Under the pieces are notes generated by a model. It worked only from the letters and a program-made list of their open reading frames with translations. It had not been told where the DNA came from and did not search any database. Both the position numbers and the translations under genes were made by a program. Shown here piece after piece: positions 43,663 to 52,163 of a stretch of 64,000 bases of DNA; position 1 is the first letter of the stretch; every line of letters begins with the position of its first letter. The DNA comes from Brevundimonas sp. (GTDB lineage: Bacteria; Pseudomonadota; Alphaproteobacteria; Caulobacterales; Caulobacteraceae): the NCBI RefSeq assembly GCF_013912065.1, contig NZ_JACESA010000007.1:1-64000 (forward strand). Reading direction: 5' to 3'.

Positions 43663-45270
43663 ATGAAGTTGGATTTGACCGGGTTCAGGATCATGGGCGT
43701 GCTCATGCTGGCGGTGGTCGTCGGCATGGTCGGCGTCCTCGGTATCGTCAGCAAGGGCATAGACGACCACCAGCGAAAGCTCGAGGAAGCCGTCGTCGGC
43801 GTCCGCTTGGCCCGGATCGTGGAGACCATAGGCGAAGACCTGGCGCCCACCATGGTCTGGGACGAGGCGGTGGAGGGCATGACCAGCCCGGGCGCCCCCC
43901 AGTGGTTCGACCGCTTCGTCGGCGGGCTTTTCGCCGGCCGCCACGGGCATCTCGCGACCCTGGGCTATGACACCTCCGGCCGCCTGATCCGGATGAACCA
44001 TAGCGACGCCCCGCCCCACGCAAACCCGGACCATACTCTGGCCAGGGCGGTCGCCCCCCTCGTCAGCCAGATCAGGGCCGAGGCGCGAACTCGTGACCGT
44101 TCCGCCCACGGCCCGGCGGCCGTACGGGTCAAGACCGGCTTCATCAATGTCGATGGCGTCATCTATGTGGTGGGCGTCTCCACTATCGTGCGCGGCACGC
44201 CTAACGGACTGGCCCCGGAATCGGATCCGGTTGTCGCCTCCTTCAAGTCTTTCGAGGCGGAACTGGATTGGATCCGTAATCGACTGAACATACGCAGTAT
44301 TCGCTTTCAGCCTGAGACAAGGACGTCGGACGGCATGGCGGGCCTGGAAATAAGAGATGCGTCGGGCGTCCCCATTGGCCAGGTCGTTTGGACGCCCGAG
44401 CGGCCCGGCTACAGAATTCTGACCCACGCCCTGCCGGTGCTGTTGCTGATGATGACGTTGTTGGCCGTCGGAAGCGGGATTCTGATGTGGCGGATGGCGA
44501 CGGACATGCGTCGCCTGCGCGCATCCGAAACGGCCCTGGGCGGCGCCTTGCAGCTGGCCGAGGCGGCCAATGCGGCCAAGACACGGTTCCTGGCCAATGT
44601 CAGCCACGAACTGCGGACGCCGCTGAACGGGGTTCTGGGCATGGCGGAAGTCCTGAGCCAGGAAGCCCTGACGCCGCGACAGAGGGAGCGGCTCGAAATC
44701 CTGAAAGCCTCGGGGCATCAGCAGCTGCGGCTGATCGAGGAACTGCTGGACGTGGTCCGACTGGATGATGGCGCGGTGAAGCTAGAGAACGAAGAATTCC
44801 GCCCTGACGCATTGCTGCGCAGGCTGGTCAACGACCATGGCGGCGGAGCGACGGCCAAAGGGCTGAAGCTCAAGATCGAAACGACCGTCGACGGCGAATG
44901 GCGGGGCGACGTGGTCCATATCGAAAAGCTGCTCGCCACCCTCGTGGACAACGCCATCCGCTTCACCGCCTCGGGCGAAGTGATACTGCGTGCGCTCGAT
45001 CACGACGGCCTGATCTTCGAAGTCCAGGACACCGGCGCCGGCATGACCAAGGATGAGGCCGCCCGTCTGTTCGAAGCCTTCGCTCAAGGGGATGAGAGCA
45101 GCACCCGCTCCGCCGAAGGTTTGGGGTTGGGTCTGACGGTCGCCTACGGCCTGGCGCGACTGATGGGCGGGCGGATCGAGGTGGAAAGCACGCCGGGATT
45201 CGGCAGCCTGATGCGCGTCGTTTTGCCGCTGGAGCCGGGGTTCAGGTCGTCAGCAGTCGCGGCAGCTTGA
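43663..45270 (+). CDS. orphan sensor histidine kinase with CHASE4-like domain
   Basis: A 535-residue membrane kinase. Helix 1 is at about residues 5-30 and helix 2 at about 255-275; they bracket a periplasmic CHASE4-type sensor. The dimerisation domain has [23 protein letters not shown] with the phospho-acceptor His. The ATPase domain shows LVDNAIRFT (N box), VQDTGAGM (G1) and [11 protein letters not shown] (G2). No receiver domain or response regulator is adjacent. The start at 43663 follows AGAGAAGGGGG. Its last 29 bases overlap the convergent ispH gene. Confidence 0.9.
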   Translation: MKLDLTGFRIMGVLMLAVVVGMVGVLGIVSKGIDDHQRKLEEAVVGVRLARIVETIGEDLAPTMVWDEAVEGMTSPGAPQWFDRFVGGLFAGRHGHLATLGYDTSGRLIRMNHSDAPPHANPDHTLARAVAPLVSQIRAEARTRDRSAHGPAAVRVKTGFINVDGVIYVVGVSTIVRGTPNGLAPESDPVVASFKSFEAELDWIRNRLNIRSIRFQPETRTSDGMAGLEIRDASGVPIGQVVWTPERPGYRILTHALPVLLLMMTLLAVGSGILMWRMATDMRRLRASETALGGALQLAEAANAAKTRFLANVSHELRTPLNGVLGMAEVLSQEALTPRQRERLEILKASGHQQLRLIEELLDVVRLDDGAVKLENEEFRPDALLRRLVNDHGGGATAKGLKLKIETTVDGEWRGDVVHIEKLLATLVDNAIRFTASGEVILRALDHDGLIFEVQDTGAGMTKDEAARLFEAFAQGDESSTRSAEGLGLGLTVAYGLARLMGGRIEVESTPGFGSLMRVVLPLEPGFRSSAVAAA

Positions 45271-46213
45271 AGGTCACCGTCTCGCGGGCGCCGCCGTCCT
45301 CGGTCACCGTGGCGTCGAACCGGGCGCGAATGGCGTCGACCAGGGCCTCGATCAGCGGTTCGGGGGCTGAGGCGCCGGCGGTCACGCCCACCGTCTGAAC
45401 CCCGTCGAACCAGGCCCAGTCCACCTGCGAGGCGTCGTCGACCAGGCGGGCGTCCCGGGCGCCGGCGCGCATCGCCACCTCGACCAGCCGGGCCGAGTTG
45501 GACGAGTTCTTGGACCCGACCACCAGCACCAGTTCGCAGCCCTCGCCCAAGGTCTTGACCGCTTCCTGGCGATTGGTGGTGGCGTAGCAGATGTCTTCCT
45601 TGTGGGGGTCCGGCAGTTCCGGGAAGCGGCGCTTCAGAACCTTCAGGATTCCGGCCGTATCGTCGACCGACAAGGTGGTCTGGGTCGCATAGGCCAGGGG
45701 AGCGTCGCCGGGACGTTCGAACGATTCGGCGTCGGCCTCTGTCTCGATCAGGCTGATAGCCCCCGCAGGCAGCTGACCCATGGTGCCGATCACCTCGGGG
45801 TGGCCGGCGTGGCCGATCAGGATGATGTGGCGGCCCGCGTCGTGGTGACGTTCGGCCTCGACATGGACCTTGGACACCAGGGGGCAGGTGGCGTCCAGGA
45901 ACAGCAGCTCTCGCGCCTGCGCATTGGCGGGCACCGACTTGGGTACGCCGTGGGCCGAGAAGACGACCGGACGGTCGTCGGGGCATTCGTCTAGTTCCTT
46001 GACGAAGACGGCCCCCATGGATTTCAGCCGTTCGACGACATGGCGATTGTGCACGATCTCGTGGCGCACATAGACGGGCGCGCCGTATTTCTCGATCGCC
46101 CGCTCGACGATCTGGATGGCCCGGTCCACCCCGGCGCAAAAGCCGCGCGGCGTCGCCAGCCGAACCGCGATGGGACGGCGGTCGGGCGAGGGGGAGGGGA
46201 CGTGCATATTCAT
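45242..46213 (-). CDS. ispH: 4-hydroxy-3-methylbut-2-enyl diphosphate reductase
   Basis: A 323-residue iron-sulphur enzyme that makes IPP and DMAPP in the last step of the non-mevalonate pathway. The three cluster cysteines are in [23 protein letters not shown] and [11 protein letters not shown]. Motifs [10 protein letters not shown] and [11 protein letters not shown] are also present. It is divergent from the ATP synthase operon, with a 237-base intergenic region that shows no further gene. Confidence 0.96.
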   Translation of the reverse strand: MNMHVPSPSPDRRPIAVRLATPRGFCAGVDRAIQIVERAIEKYGAPVYVRHEIVHNRHVVERLKSMGAVFVKELDECPDDRPVVFSAHGVPKSVPANAQARELLFLDATCPLVSKVHVEAERHHDAGRHIILIGHAGHPEVIGTMGQLPAGAISLIETEADAESFERPGDAPLAYATQTTLSVDDTAGILKVLKRRFPELPDPHKEDICYATTNRQEAVKTLGEGCELVLVVGSKNSSNSARLVEVAMRAGARDARLVDDASQVDWAWFDGVQTVGVTAGASAPEPLIEALVDAIRARFDATVTEDGGARETVTFKLPRLLTT

Positions 46214-46450
46214 GGCCCCAACCTAGTCGTTTGTGCTCGATATCGCCATGCGGCCCCCACGAATCTCGCGCATAGAACAGCGACGCATCGCCACGGTCAG
46301 GCGGTATTGATCTAAAATCGAGCCGGAACAAAGATTTAACATCCATTCACGACGCCTTGACCTCCCGGCCGCTCACGATTAGTTTCCGCGCCGAATTCAG
46401 ACCCGCCCAGACACATTGTTTGGGCGCTGAGCGCACAGGTCCTGTCCCCT

Positions 46451-46810
46451 ATGTCGGAATCGCGCGAAGAGGCGATCAAACGCCTCCAAGACAGCGCATC
46501 CGCATTGGAGGCGCGGACCACGGCGGAGAAATCCGCCGATCTGACCGGCCACCAGGTGGCGGGGCAGGCCTACAAGATCATCGCCGAGCTTCTCGGCGGC
46601 GTTCTGATAGGCTTGGCGTTCGGTTTCATCGCGGATTGGGTCTTTGGGACCCGCCCGTGGGGTTTGATCGGCGGGGTCCTGTTGGGCTTCGCCTTGTCGA
46701 TTTACATGGCGCGTCGCACAGCCAACCGGCTGATGGCGCAGGCCAAGGCGTTAGGGACGTCGGCTCCGGCCGACCCTTACGTCGAGGCCGACGAAGACGG
46801 GGAACGATAG
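46451..46810 (+). CDS. atpI: ATP synthase protein I (AtpI/AtpZ family)
   Basis: A 119-residue membrane protein that opens the F0 operon. After a charged amphipathic N-terminus there are two helices (IIAELLGGVLIGLAFGFIADWVF and PWGLIGGVLLGFALSIYMA), the AtpZ pattern. It is thought to help c-ring assembly or ion supply. It lies six bases before atpB. Confidence 0.88.
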   Translation: MSESREEAIKRLQDSASALEARTTAEKSADLTGHQVAGQAYKIIAELLGGVLIGLAFGFIADWVFGTRPWGLIGGVLLGFALSIYMARRTANRLMAQAKALGTSAPADPYVEADEDGER

Positions 46811-46816
46811 GGCTTC

Positions 46817-47602
46817 ATGGCCGATCCGATTCATCAGTTTCAGATTCAGAAGGTCATCGACCTTCCTGACGTGACCCTGCCTGGGCTGGGCGTGGTCGAT
46901 CTGGCGATCACCAATTCGCACATCGCCATGACGGCCGCCTTCGTCGTGATCGTCGGCTTCCTGGCCGCCGTGACATCGAACGCCCAGGTCGTCCCGGGTC
47001 GCCTGCAGGCCGCCGGCGAAGGCGTGTTCGGTCTGATCGACAACCTGGCCGATTCCATCATCGGTCATGAGGGCCGGAAGTATTTCCCGTTCGTTTTCAC
47101 GATCTTCCTGCTGATCCTGGGCATGAACCTGCTGGGTCTGTTCCTGACCTTCACGGCGACGTCCCAACTGGCCATTACCGCGACCTTCGCCCTGATCACT
47201 TTCGGTCTGGTGCTGATCGTCGGCTTCGCCAAGAACGGTCTCGGCTTCTTCAAGCTGTTCTGGCCCATGGGCGCGCCGCTGCTGCTGCGCCCGATCGTCG
47301 GTCTGATCGAGTTCGTTTCCTTCATGCTCCGCCCGATCACCCTGGCGCTTCGTCTGTTCGGCAACATGCTGGGCGGCCACGTGGCGCTGAAGATCTTCGC
47401 CGGCTTCGTCGTTTCCCTGGGCCTGCTGGGTCTGGGCGGCGGCGTGGGCGTGCTGGCCTTCCCGGTGGCGGCCCTGTCGCTGGGCATGGTCGTCGCCCTG
47501 ACTGCGCTGGAGTTTCTCGTGGCCTTCCTTCAGGCCTTCGTCTTCGCCGTTCTGACCTGCATCTATCTCAATGATGTGGTCAACCTGGACCACGCCCACT
47601 AA
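46817..47602 (+). CDS. atpB: ATP synthase F0 subunit a
   Basis: A 261-residue proton-channel subunit. The essential Arg is in SFMLRPITLALRLFGNMLGGH. Five or six helices include ITNSHIAMTAAFVVIVGFLAAV and a C-terminal LEFLVAFLQAFVFAVLTCIYLND. It forms the half-channels beside the c ring. Position two in the I-a-c-b'-b operon is standard for alphaproteobacteria. Confidence 0.96.
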   Translation: MADPIHQFQIQKVIDLPDVTLPGLGVVDLAITNSHIAMTAAFVVIVGFLAAVTSNAQVVPGRLQAAGEGVFGLIDNLADSIIGHEGRKYFPFVFTIFLLILGMNLLGLFLTFTATSQLAITATFALITFGLVLIVGFAKNGLGFFKLFWPMGAPLLLRPIVGLIEFVSFMLRPITLALRLFGNMLGGHVALKIFAGFVVSLGLLGLGGGVGVLAFPVAALSLGMVVALTALEFLVAFLQAFVFAVLTCIYLNDVVNLDHAH

Positions 47603-47659
47603 GGGCCGGACCAGTCTCTTCACCCCAACCACCAACGACTTTAATCTAGGAATACAATC

Positions 47660-47884
47660 ATGGACGCTGAAGCCGCGAAGTACATCGGCGCTGGTCTCGC
47701 CACCCTGGGCATGATCGGTTCGGCCCTGGGCGTGGGCAACATCTTCGGTCAGTTCCTGGCCGGCGCGCTGCGCAACCCGTCGGCCGCCGCCGGCCAGGTC
47801 GGCAACCTGTTCGTGGGCGCCGCCCTCGCCGAAGCCCTGGGCATCCTGGCCTTCGTGCTCGGCATCCTGATGATCTTCGGCTGA
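47660..47884 (+). CDS. atpE: ATP synthase F0 subunit c
   Basis: A 74-residue hairpin of two helices. The glycine-rich first helix ([26 protein letters not shown]) and the second helix ([23 protein letters not shown]) hold the proton-binding Glu in ALAEALG. The loop has the usual RNP. Many copies form the c ring. A strong hairpin follows, perhaps to raise its expression over downstream genes. Confidence 0.97.
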   Translation: MDAEAAKYIGAGLATLGMIGSALGVGNIFGQFLAGALRNPSAAAGQVGNLFVGAALAEALGILAFVLGILMIFG

Positions 47885-47897
47885 TATCAGCCGATAC

Positions 47898-47924
47898 CGG
47901 CGCGCGGGGTTCGCCCGCGCGCCG
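47898..47924 (+). terminator. intra-operon hairpin after atpE
   Basis: CGGCGCGCGGG and CCCGCGCGCCG form a perfect 11-bp stem with a five-base loop, followed by TTTC. It lies between the c and b' genes. It may act as a partial terminator or protect the atpE message. Confidence 0.65.
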
Positions 47925-47952
47925 TTTCATCTGATTCTGCAGCAGACGGTTC

Positions 47953-48525
47953 ATGGCCAGCACCCACACCAACGACGCGCTTCCCGCTTCGGTCGAAGCG
48001 GACCTGCACGCCGAGACGGCGACCGCCGCCGAGCACGGCTCGGGCGGCCTGCCGCAATTCCAGTTCGAACACTGGGCGGGCCAGATCGGCTATCTGCTGA
48101 TCCTGTTCGTCGTCCTGTACGTCCTGGTCTCCAAGGTCTTCGCGCCGCGCCTTCGCAAGGTGATGGACGAACGGGCCGACACCATTTCCACCGCCGTCGC
48201 CACCGCGCGTCAGGTCCAGGCCGAGGCCGCCGACCAGGCCGCTCAAGCCCAAGCTGAAGTCGCCAAGGCCCGCGCCGACGCCCGCGCCATGGCCGCCGCC
48301 GCCAAGGCGCGCGTGACCGAAGACGCCAACGCTCGTCAGGCCGCTGAAGAAGCCGTGGTCAACGCCCGCATCGCCGAGGCCGAGACCGCCATCGGCAAGA
48401 CACGCGACGCAGCCATGGTCAATGTCGGCGTCATCGCCTCCGACGCTGCCGCCGCCATGGTCGAGCGCCTGACCGGCAAGGCCGCCAGCACGGCCGAACT
48501 GGCTACGGCCAAGGGAGCCGCCTGA
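47953..48525 (+). CDS. atpF2: ATP synthase F0 subunit b'
   Basis: A 190-residue peripheral-stalk subunit. An N-terminal tail of about 45 residues precedes one helix (IGYLLILFVVLYVLVSKVFAPRLRKVM). A long alanine-rich coiled coil follows (residues 85-185). The extra tail and place before b identify it as the b' form found in alphaproteobacteria and phototrophs. It shares one base with the next start. Confidence 0.92.
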   Translation: MASTHTNDALPASVEADLHAETATAAEHGSGGLPQFQFEHWAGQIGYLLILFVVLYVLVSKVFAPRLRKVMDERADTISTAVATARQVQAEAADQAAQAQAEVAKARADARAMAAAAKARVTEDANARQAAEEAVVNARIAEAETAIGKTRDAAMVNVGVIASDAAAAMVERLTGKAASTAELATAKGAA

Positions 48526-49040
48526 TGAACCTGATCTTCGAACACGGCATCTGGAGCCTTTCCAACGCCGAGATCTGGGTTGGCGTCGGCCTGCTGATCT
48601 TCTTCGGCATCCTGATCGCCGCCGGCGTGCCCAAGATCGCCGCCGCCCAACTCGACGCCAAGGGCGCCAAGATCCAGGCCGACCTGGACGAGGCCGCGCG
48701 TCTGCGCGCCGAGGCCGAGGCCCTGCTGGCCCAGATCCGCAAGGAAAAGGCCGAGGCCGAGGCCCAGGCCGCCGAGATGATGGCTCAGGCCGAGGCCGAC
48801 GCCCGTCGTCTGGAAGTCGAGTCCAAGGCCAAGCTGGAAGAGACCCTGGCCCGTCGGCAGAAGATGGCCGAGACCCGCATCGCTCAAGCCGAGGCCCAGG
48901 CCTCGGCCGAGGTGAAGGCCGCCGCCGCCGATCTGGCCGCCAAGGCCGCGGAACAGATTCTGGCGGCCCGTCTCGCCAGCGGGGCCAAGGATCCGCTGGT
49001 CGACGCCGCCATCGCCCAGATCGGCGACCGGCTGAACTAG
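48525..49040 (+). CDS. atpF: ATP synthase F0 subunit b
   Basis: A 171-residue peripheral-stalk subunit with one N-terminal helix (EIWVGVGLLIFFGILIAAGVPKIA). A highly charged Glu/Ala/Lys coiled coil fills the rest. It starts on the last base of the b' stop codon. The F1 genes are not in this window, as expected where F0 and F1 operons are separate. A strong terminator follows. Confidence 0.95.
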   Translation: MNLIFEHGIWSLSNAEIWVGVGLLIFFGILIAAGVPKIAAAQLDAKGAKIQADLDEAARLRAEAEALLAQIRKEKAEAEAQAAEMMAQAEADARRLEVESKAKLEETLARRQKMAETRIAQAEAQASAEVKAAAADLAAKAAEQILAARLASGAKDPLVDAAIAQIGDRLN

Positions 49041-49063
49041 GTCGCGGTGTGCGAAGCTGAACT

Positions 49064-49097
49064 AAAAAAGGGCCCCGGCGTCGCTCGGGGCCCTTTT
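49064..49097 (+). terminator. Rho-independent terminator of the F0 operon
   Basis: AAAAAAGGGCCCC and GGGGCCCTTTT form a long GC stem ending in a T-run, 24 bases after the atpF stop. Confidence 0.92.
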
Positions 49098-49117
49098 CTC
49101 GTGCCGGATCGGCCAGT

Positions 49118-49588
49118 TCAGTGGGCGATGGCGCCGCCGGTGAACTCCGCCGCCTGACGCTTGTCGCGGCTGACCAGTCGGGCATAGACATTGCCCAGAA
49201 CGATGCCGAACACCGCGTGGGTGACCAGCAGCCAGCCGATGGTGCCGAAGCCGGCCCCGGCGGTGAAGGTCCGGTAGTTTCCGAGCATCACGATTGCTCC
49301 CATCATCACCACCCAGGCGCCGACCGCGAAGACGATGCCCTTGGTTTCCGGGGTGTCCGTCGGCAGTCGTGGACAGAGGATGGCGAACAGCGGGCCCAGG
49401 ATGAATACGCCGCTGAAGACGTGAATGGCCCAGCCGACGGCCAGATTGCCGGGCATGCCGATGATATTGGCGATAACCCCCTGGAAGGGGTCGAACCAGT
49501 TGAGGAACAGGTTCGGGACTTCAAGCAAAGAAACGGCCACAGTCGCGGCGACACCCGCGACCAGACCTTTTTGTACGCGTGACATCAT
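49118..49588 (-). CDS. DUF6789-like membrane protein
   Basis: A 156-residue inner-membrane protein with four helices, including LVAGVAATVAVSLLEVPNLFL and GNLAVGWAIHVFSGVFILGPLFAIL. The pattern of FDPFQGVIANIIGMPGNLAVGWAIHF-like residues fits the DUF6789 family, of unknown function. Two adjacent ATGs (49588 and 49585) follow GGAGGCGCCAAGG. It is transcribed away from the ATP synthase operon end and seems to stand alone. Confidence 0.7.
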   Translation of the reverse strand: MMSRVQKGLVAGVAATVAVSLLEVPNLFLNWFDPFQGVIANIIGMPGNLAVGWAIHVFSGVFILGPLFAILCPRLPTDTPETKGIVFAVGAWVVMMGAIVMLGNYRTFTAGAGFGTIGWLLVTHAVFGIVLGNVYARLVSRDKRQAAEFTGGAIAH

Positions 49589-49720
49589 GACCTTGGCGCC
49601 TCCCAACGCTTTAGTGGTTCTCTGATAACGCGGGGTCAGAATACGCCTGACGGGAGGTGGCGGGGTTCACGATACTGTGGTTAGCAGCTGCGACAACGCA
49701 GGTGCGAAATCTTGGCGCAA

Positions 49721-50125
49721 CTAGCGGAACATCTTGCGGAAATGACGCCGCAGCCCTTTTCGCGCGCGGATCAGGCGACGACGCGGTCGCTTCAGCACGA
49801 CCTTTTCGGCGCGCAGGGCCTGCTGCCAGAAGACGGGGGCGAACTCGGGCTTCTTCCGCATGAGTCGGCGGAAGGGATAGACCCATTTGGGGCGGGCATA
49901 CTGGGCGCGGATGAACTGGCGTTTGGCCCAGAAGGAGCTTTTCAGGATCAGCATCAGGCCGACCGCGATGACCGGAATGCCGCCGGGCCCCGGCAAGGGC
50001 GCGATCAGCATGCCCAACAGAATCACAAACACGCCGCCCGCCATCATCGCCCAGCGTTTAGCCACACGCAGCATGCGGCTGCGCGGCTTGGACGGTTGGA
50101 ACAACAGAGCGGGTGCGTGGGTCAC
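49721..50125 (-). CDS. PGPGW-motif membrane protein
   Basis: A small inner-membrane protein of about 134 residues from the GTG at 50125; an ATG at 50074 would give 117 residues, and the frame stays open to 50338. The helix pair MMAGGVFVILLGMLIAPLPGPGGIPVIAVGLMLIL contains the P-G-P-G-x-P turn of the TMP_PGPGW family. A very basic tail follows (KRPRRRLIRARKGLRRHFRK). The function of this family is unknown. No start has a good ribosome binding site, so the N-terminus is uncertain. Confidence 0.65.
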   Translation of the reverse strand: MTHAPALLFQPSKPRSRMLRVAKRWAMMAGGVFVILLGMLIAPLPGPGGIPVIAVGLMLILKSSFWAKRQFIRAQYARPKWVYPFRRLMRKKPEFAPVFWQQALRAEKVVLKRPRRRLIRARKGLRRHFRKMFR

Positions 50126-50347
50126 GAATGCGCCAGATGGGAAGGAGGAGGGCCTGTGACAACGGCCGCCCCGACCGCTCGATCCCATATTGGGAAAGGA
50201 AAGAGCGACCGTGGCGAGGCTGCCACAAGACCTCATGAACCTGCGTCGGTGGCCGATCCGTGTCTGTGAAATGACGCTTTGGTCATGATGCGTCTTCGGC
50301 TTTCGTCTGTTGCTCGCTGGACACGCCCTGTGCCCCATGCCCCAGCT

Positions 50348-51268
50348 TCATCCGTATTGAACGCCCGTCAGCTGCTCGGATTCAAGCCAGAGCCGGCGCG
50401 CTACTTCGATGTCCAAGGCCTGGGGCTCGATCTTCGCCCGACCGGGCGGTCCCTTCATCTCCTGCCAGCCTTGGGGGCCGTAATATCCGCCCGGCGCCGC
50501 GTCGGGCACGACCGCCGCCATCACGGTCGGCAGGGCCCCGTCGGCGGCGGAGTGGCTGGCGAACAGCGCCAGGACGCCGGAGGCCCAGGCGTAAAGGCCG
50601 TTGCCGTCCGCTGGGCCGTTGGCGATCAGGTCCGTGCGGGCGAAGCCGGGGTGGGCCGCAACGCTGGTCAGCCCCCATTCGTAGGCGTCGCTGCGCCGCT
50701 GCAGCTCGATGGCGAACATCAGCATGGCCAGTTTGGACTGCTGATAGACGGGCCAGGGCCTGTAGCCGGTCTGGTAATTCAGGTCGTCCAGCCGAATGCG
50801 CCCGCCGCGATGCGCCATGCTTGACAACTGCACCACCCGCGCGCCGGCCGCCGTCAACAGGGGCAGGAGGCGCCCGGTCAGGGCGAAGTGCGACAGATAG
50901 TTGGTTCCGAACTGCATCTCGAAGCCGTCGGCCGTGGTCTGGCGCCTGGGCAAGGCCATGACGCCCGCATTGTTGGCCAGGATGTCGATCGGCCGCCCGG
51001 CTGTCAGATAACGATCCGCGAAGGCCTGCACCGAGGTCAGGTCGGCCAGATCCAGCAGATCGAACCGCACGTCGGCCGACGGATGTCGGGCGCGGATCAG
51101 GCGTTCGGCCTCCACGCCCTTCTTGGGATTACGGGCGGCCAGCACGACCTCGGCGCCCCGTTCCGCCAGGACCAGGGCGGTTTCCAGTCCCAGACCGCCC
51201 GTGCCGCCGGTGATGATGACCAGCTTGCCGGTCTGGTCGGGAATATCGGCTGTCGTCCACGTCGGCAT
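50348..51268 (-). CDS. short-chain dehydrogenase/reductase
   Basis: A 306-residue NAD(P)-dependent oxidoreductase. The cofactor motif is VIITGGTGGLGLETA, followed by NNAGVMALP. The catalytic Ser is in VQLSSMAH, and YQQSKLAML supplies Tyr and Lys. It belongs to the retinol-dehydrogenase-like SDR group. The start at 51268 is preceded by AGGAT. The divergent TetR gene and a long inverted repeat between them suggest it is repressed until an inducer appears. Confidence 0.9.
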   Translation of the reverse strand: MPTWTTADIPDQTGKLVIITGGTGGLGLETALVLAERGAEVVLAARNPKKGVEAERLIRARHPSADVRFDLLDLADLTSVQAFADRYLTAGRPIDILANNAGVMALPRRQTTADGFEMQFGTNYLSHFALTGRLLPLLTAAGARVVQLSSMAHRGGRIRLDDLNYQTGYRPWPVYQQSKLAMLMFAIELQRRSDAYEWGLTSVAAHPGFARTDLIANGPADGNGLYAWASGVLALFASHSAADGALPTVMAAVVPDAAPGGYYGPQGWQEMKGPPGRAKIEPQALDIEVARRLWLESEQLTGVQYG

Positions 51269-51313
51269 CGGGGTTATCCTGTTCCAGAAGAGAGTCGCCG
51301 GGAAAGGCGCTGG

Positions 51314-51346
51314 ATTGCATATCTGCATCCGGTGCAAATATGCAAT
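51314..51346. promoter_or_regulatory. TetR operator between SDR and tetR
   Basis: ATTGCATATCTGCA and TGCAAATATGCAAT form 14-base arms with one mismatch and a five-base spacer. The repeat ends two bases before the likely GTG start of the TetR gene and lies 46 bases from the SDR start. It is the expected place for a regulator that represses both genes. Confidence 0.75.
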
Positions 51347-51348
51347 AA

Positions 51349-51945
51349 GTGCAAGATAACATTTCCTCTACCGAACCCGGCCTGCGCGAACGCAAGCGCG
51401 CGGAGACCCATGCCCGCATCCAGGCCGAGGGGATGCGTCTGTTCCTAGACAAGGGGTTCGAGGCCACCACCCTGGACGAGGTGGCGGCGGCCGCCGAGGT
51501 GTCGCGTCGCACCCTGCTGAACTATTTCGGATCGAAGGAGGAGATCGTCTTCTCGACCAAGGCCGATTTTCCGCAGTTCATCGCGGACGCCGTAGCGGCG
51601 CGCCCCGCCGCTGAACCCCTGCTGGACATGGTCGAAAACGCGCTGATCGATCTGGCGGAGCGGCACCGGTCGGATGAGGCGCGCGCCGTCGCCGCTCTGA
51701 TCTGCGCCACTCCCTCGCTGCATGCCGGGGACCAGGCCAAGTACGAACGGATCGAACGCCTGCTGGCGAAGACGCTTGCGGACAAAAAGGGGCTGCCCGA
51801 GCACGACGTCGCCTGCCGCGTCGTGGCCGGCGCGGCCGTCAGCATCCTGAAGCTGGCCACCAGCGCCTGGCTGGAGAACCCCGCGCAGGAGCCGGAAATC
51901 TTCGGTCGTCAGGCCTTTGCGGCGCTGAGACGGGTGGCCGGCTAG
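51349..51945 (+). CDS. TetR-family transcriptional regulator
   Basis: A 198-residue repressor. The N-terminal helix-turn-helix is typical: RIQAEGMRLFLDKGFEATTLDEVAAAAEVSRRTLLNYFGSKEEI. The C-terminal ligand-binding domain is helical and not assignable. The start appears to be a GTG at 51349 with no ribosome binding site, immediately after the operator, so a leaderless message is possible. It most likely controls itself and the divergent SDR gene. Confidence 0.88.
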   Translation: MQDNISSTEPGLRERKRAETHARIQAEGMRLFLDKGFEATTLDEVAAAAEVSRRTLLNYFGSKEEIVFSTKADFPQFIADAVAARPAAEPLLDMVENALIDLAERHRSDEARAVAALICATPSLHAGDQAKYERIERLLAKTLADKKGLPEHDVACRVVAGAAVSILKLATSAWLENPAQEPEIFGRQAFAALRRVAG

Positions 51946-52010
51946 ATTGGGGCTTTAGACGTCAGCGTCGTTGACGCTTGCTCGGATTAAAGTCCGAGCG
52001 CTCTTGCTTG

Positions 52011-52120
52011 CCGTCATCCTCGCCATTGGGGCGAGGATCCATACTCCCGGTGTTTCCGCAGAACGCACCCTCGTCGAATACCGGACGTATGAATCCTCGG
52101 GACAAGCCCGAGGATGACGG
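52011..52120. repeat. double-hairpin intergenic repeat, copy 2
   Basis: A 110-bp element with perfect 12-base inverted ends CCGTCATCCTCG and CGAGGATGACGG. Internal hairpins lie at 52016-52038 and 52093-52115. The centre holds CGGTGTTTCCG, shared in part with copy 1. It lies between the convergent tetR and gcvPB ends. Confidence 0.88.
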
Positions 52121-52163
52121 AATCAAATGAAGCCAAGCGGCCTAAAGCCTGTCGAGTCGGGCC

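Noticed and set aside
46307-46321. TTGATCTAAAATCGA before the ATP synthase operon as an FNR box
   Set aside because: The right half does not keep ATCAA at N4 spacing, so it is not a convincing site.
51980-51999. GCTCGGA/TCCGAGC hairpin as the tetR terminator
   Set aside because: The stem is only seven base pairs and no T-run follows, so termination is possible but not supported.
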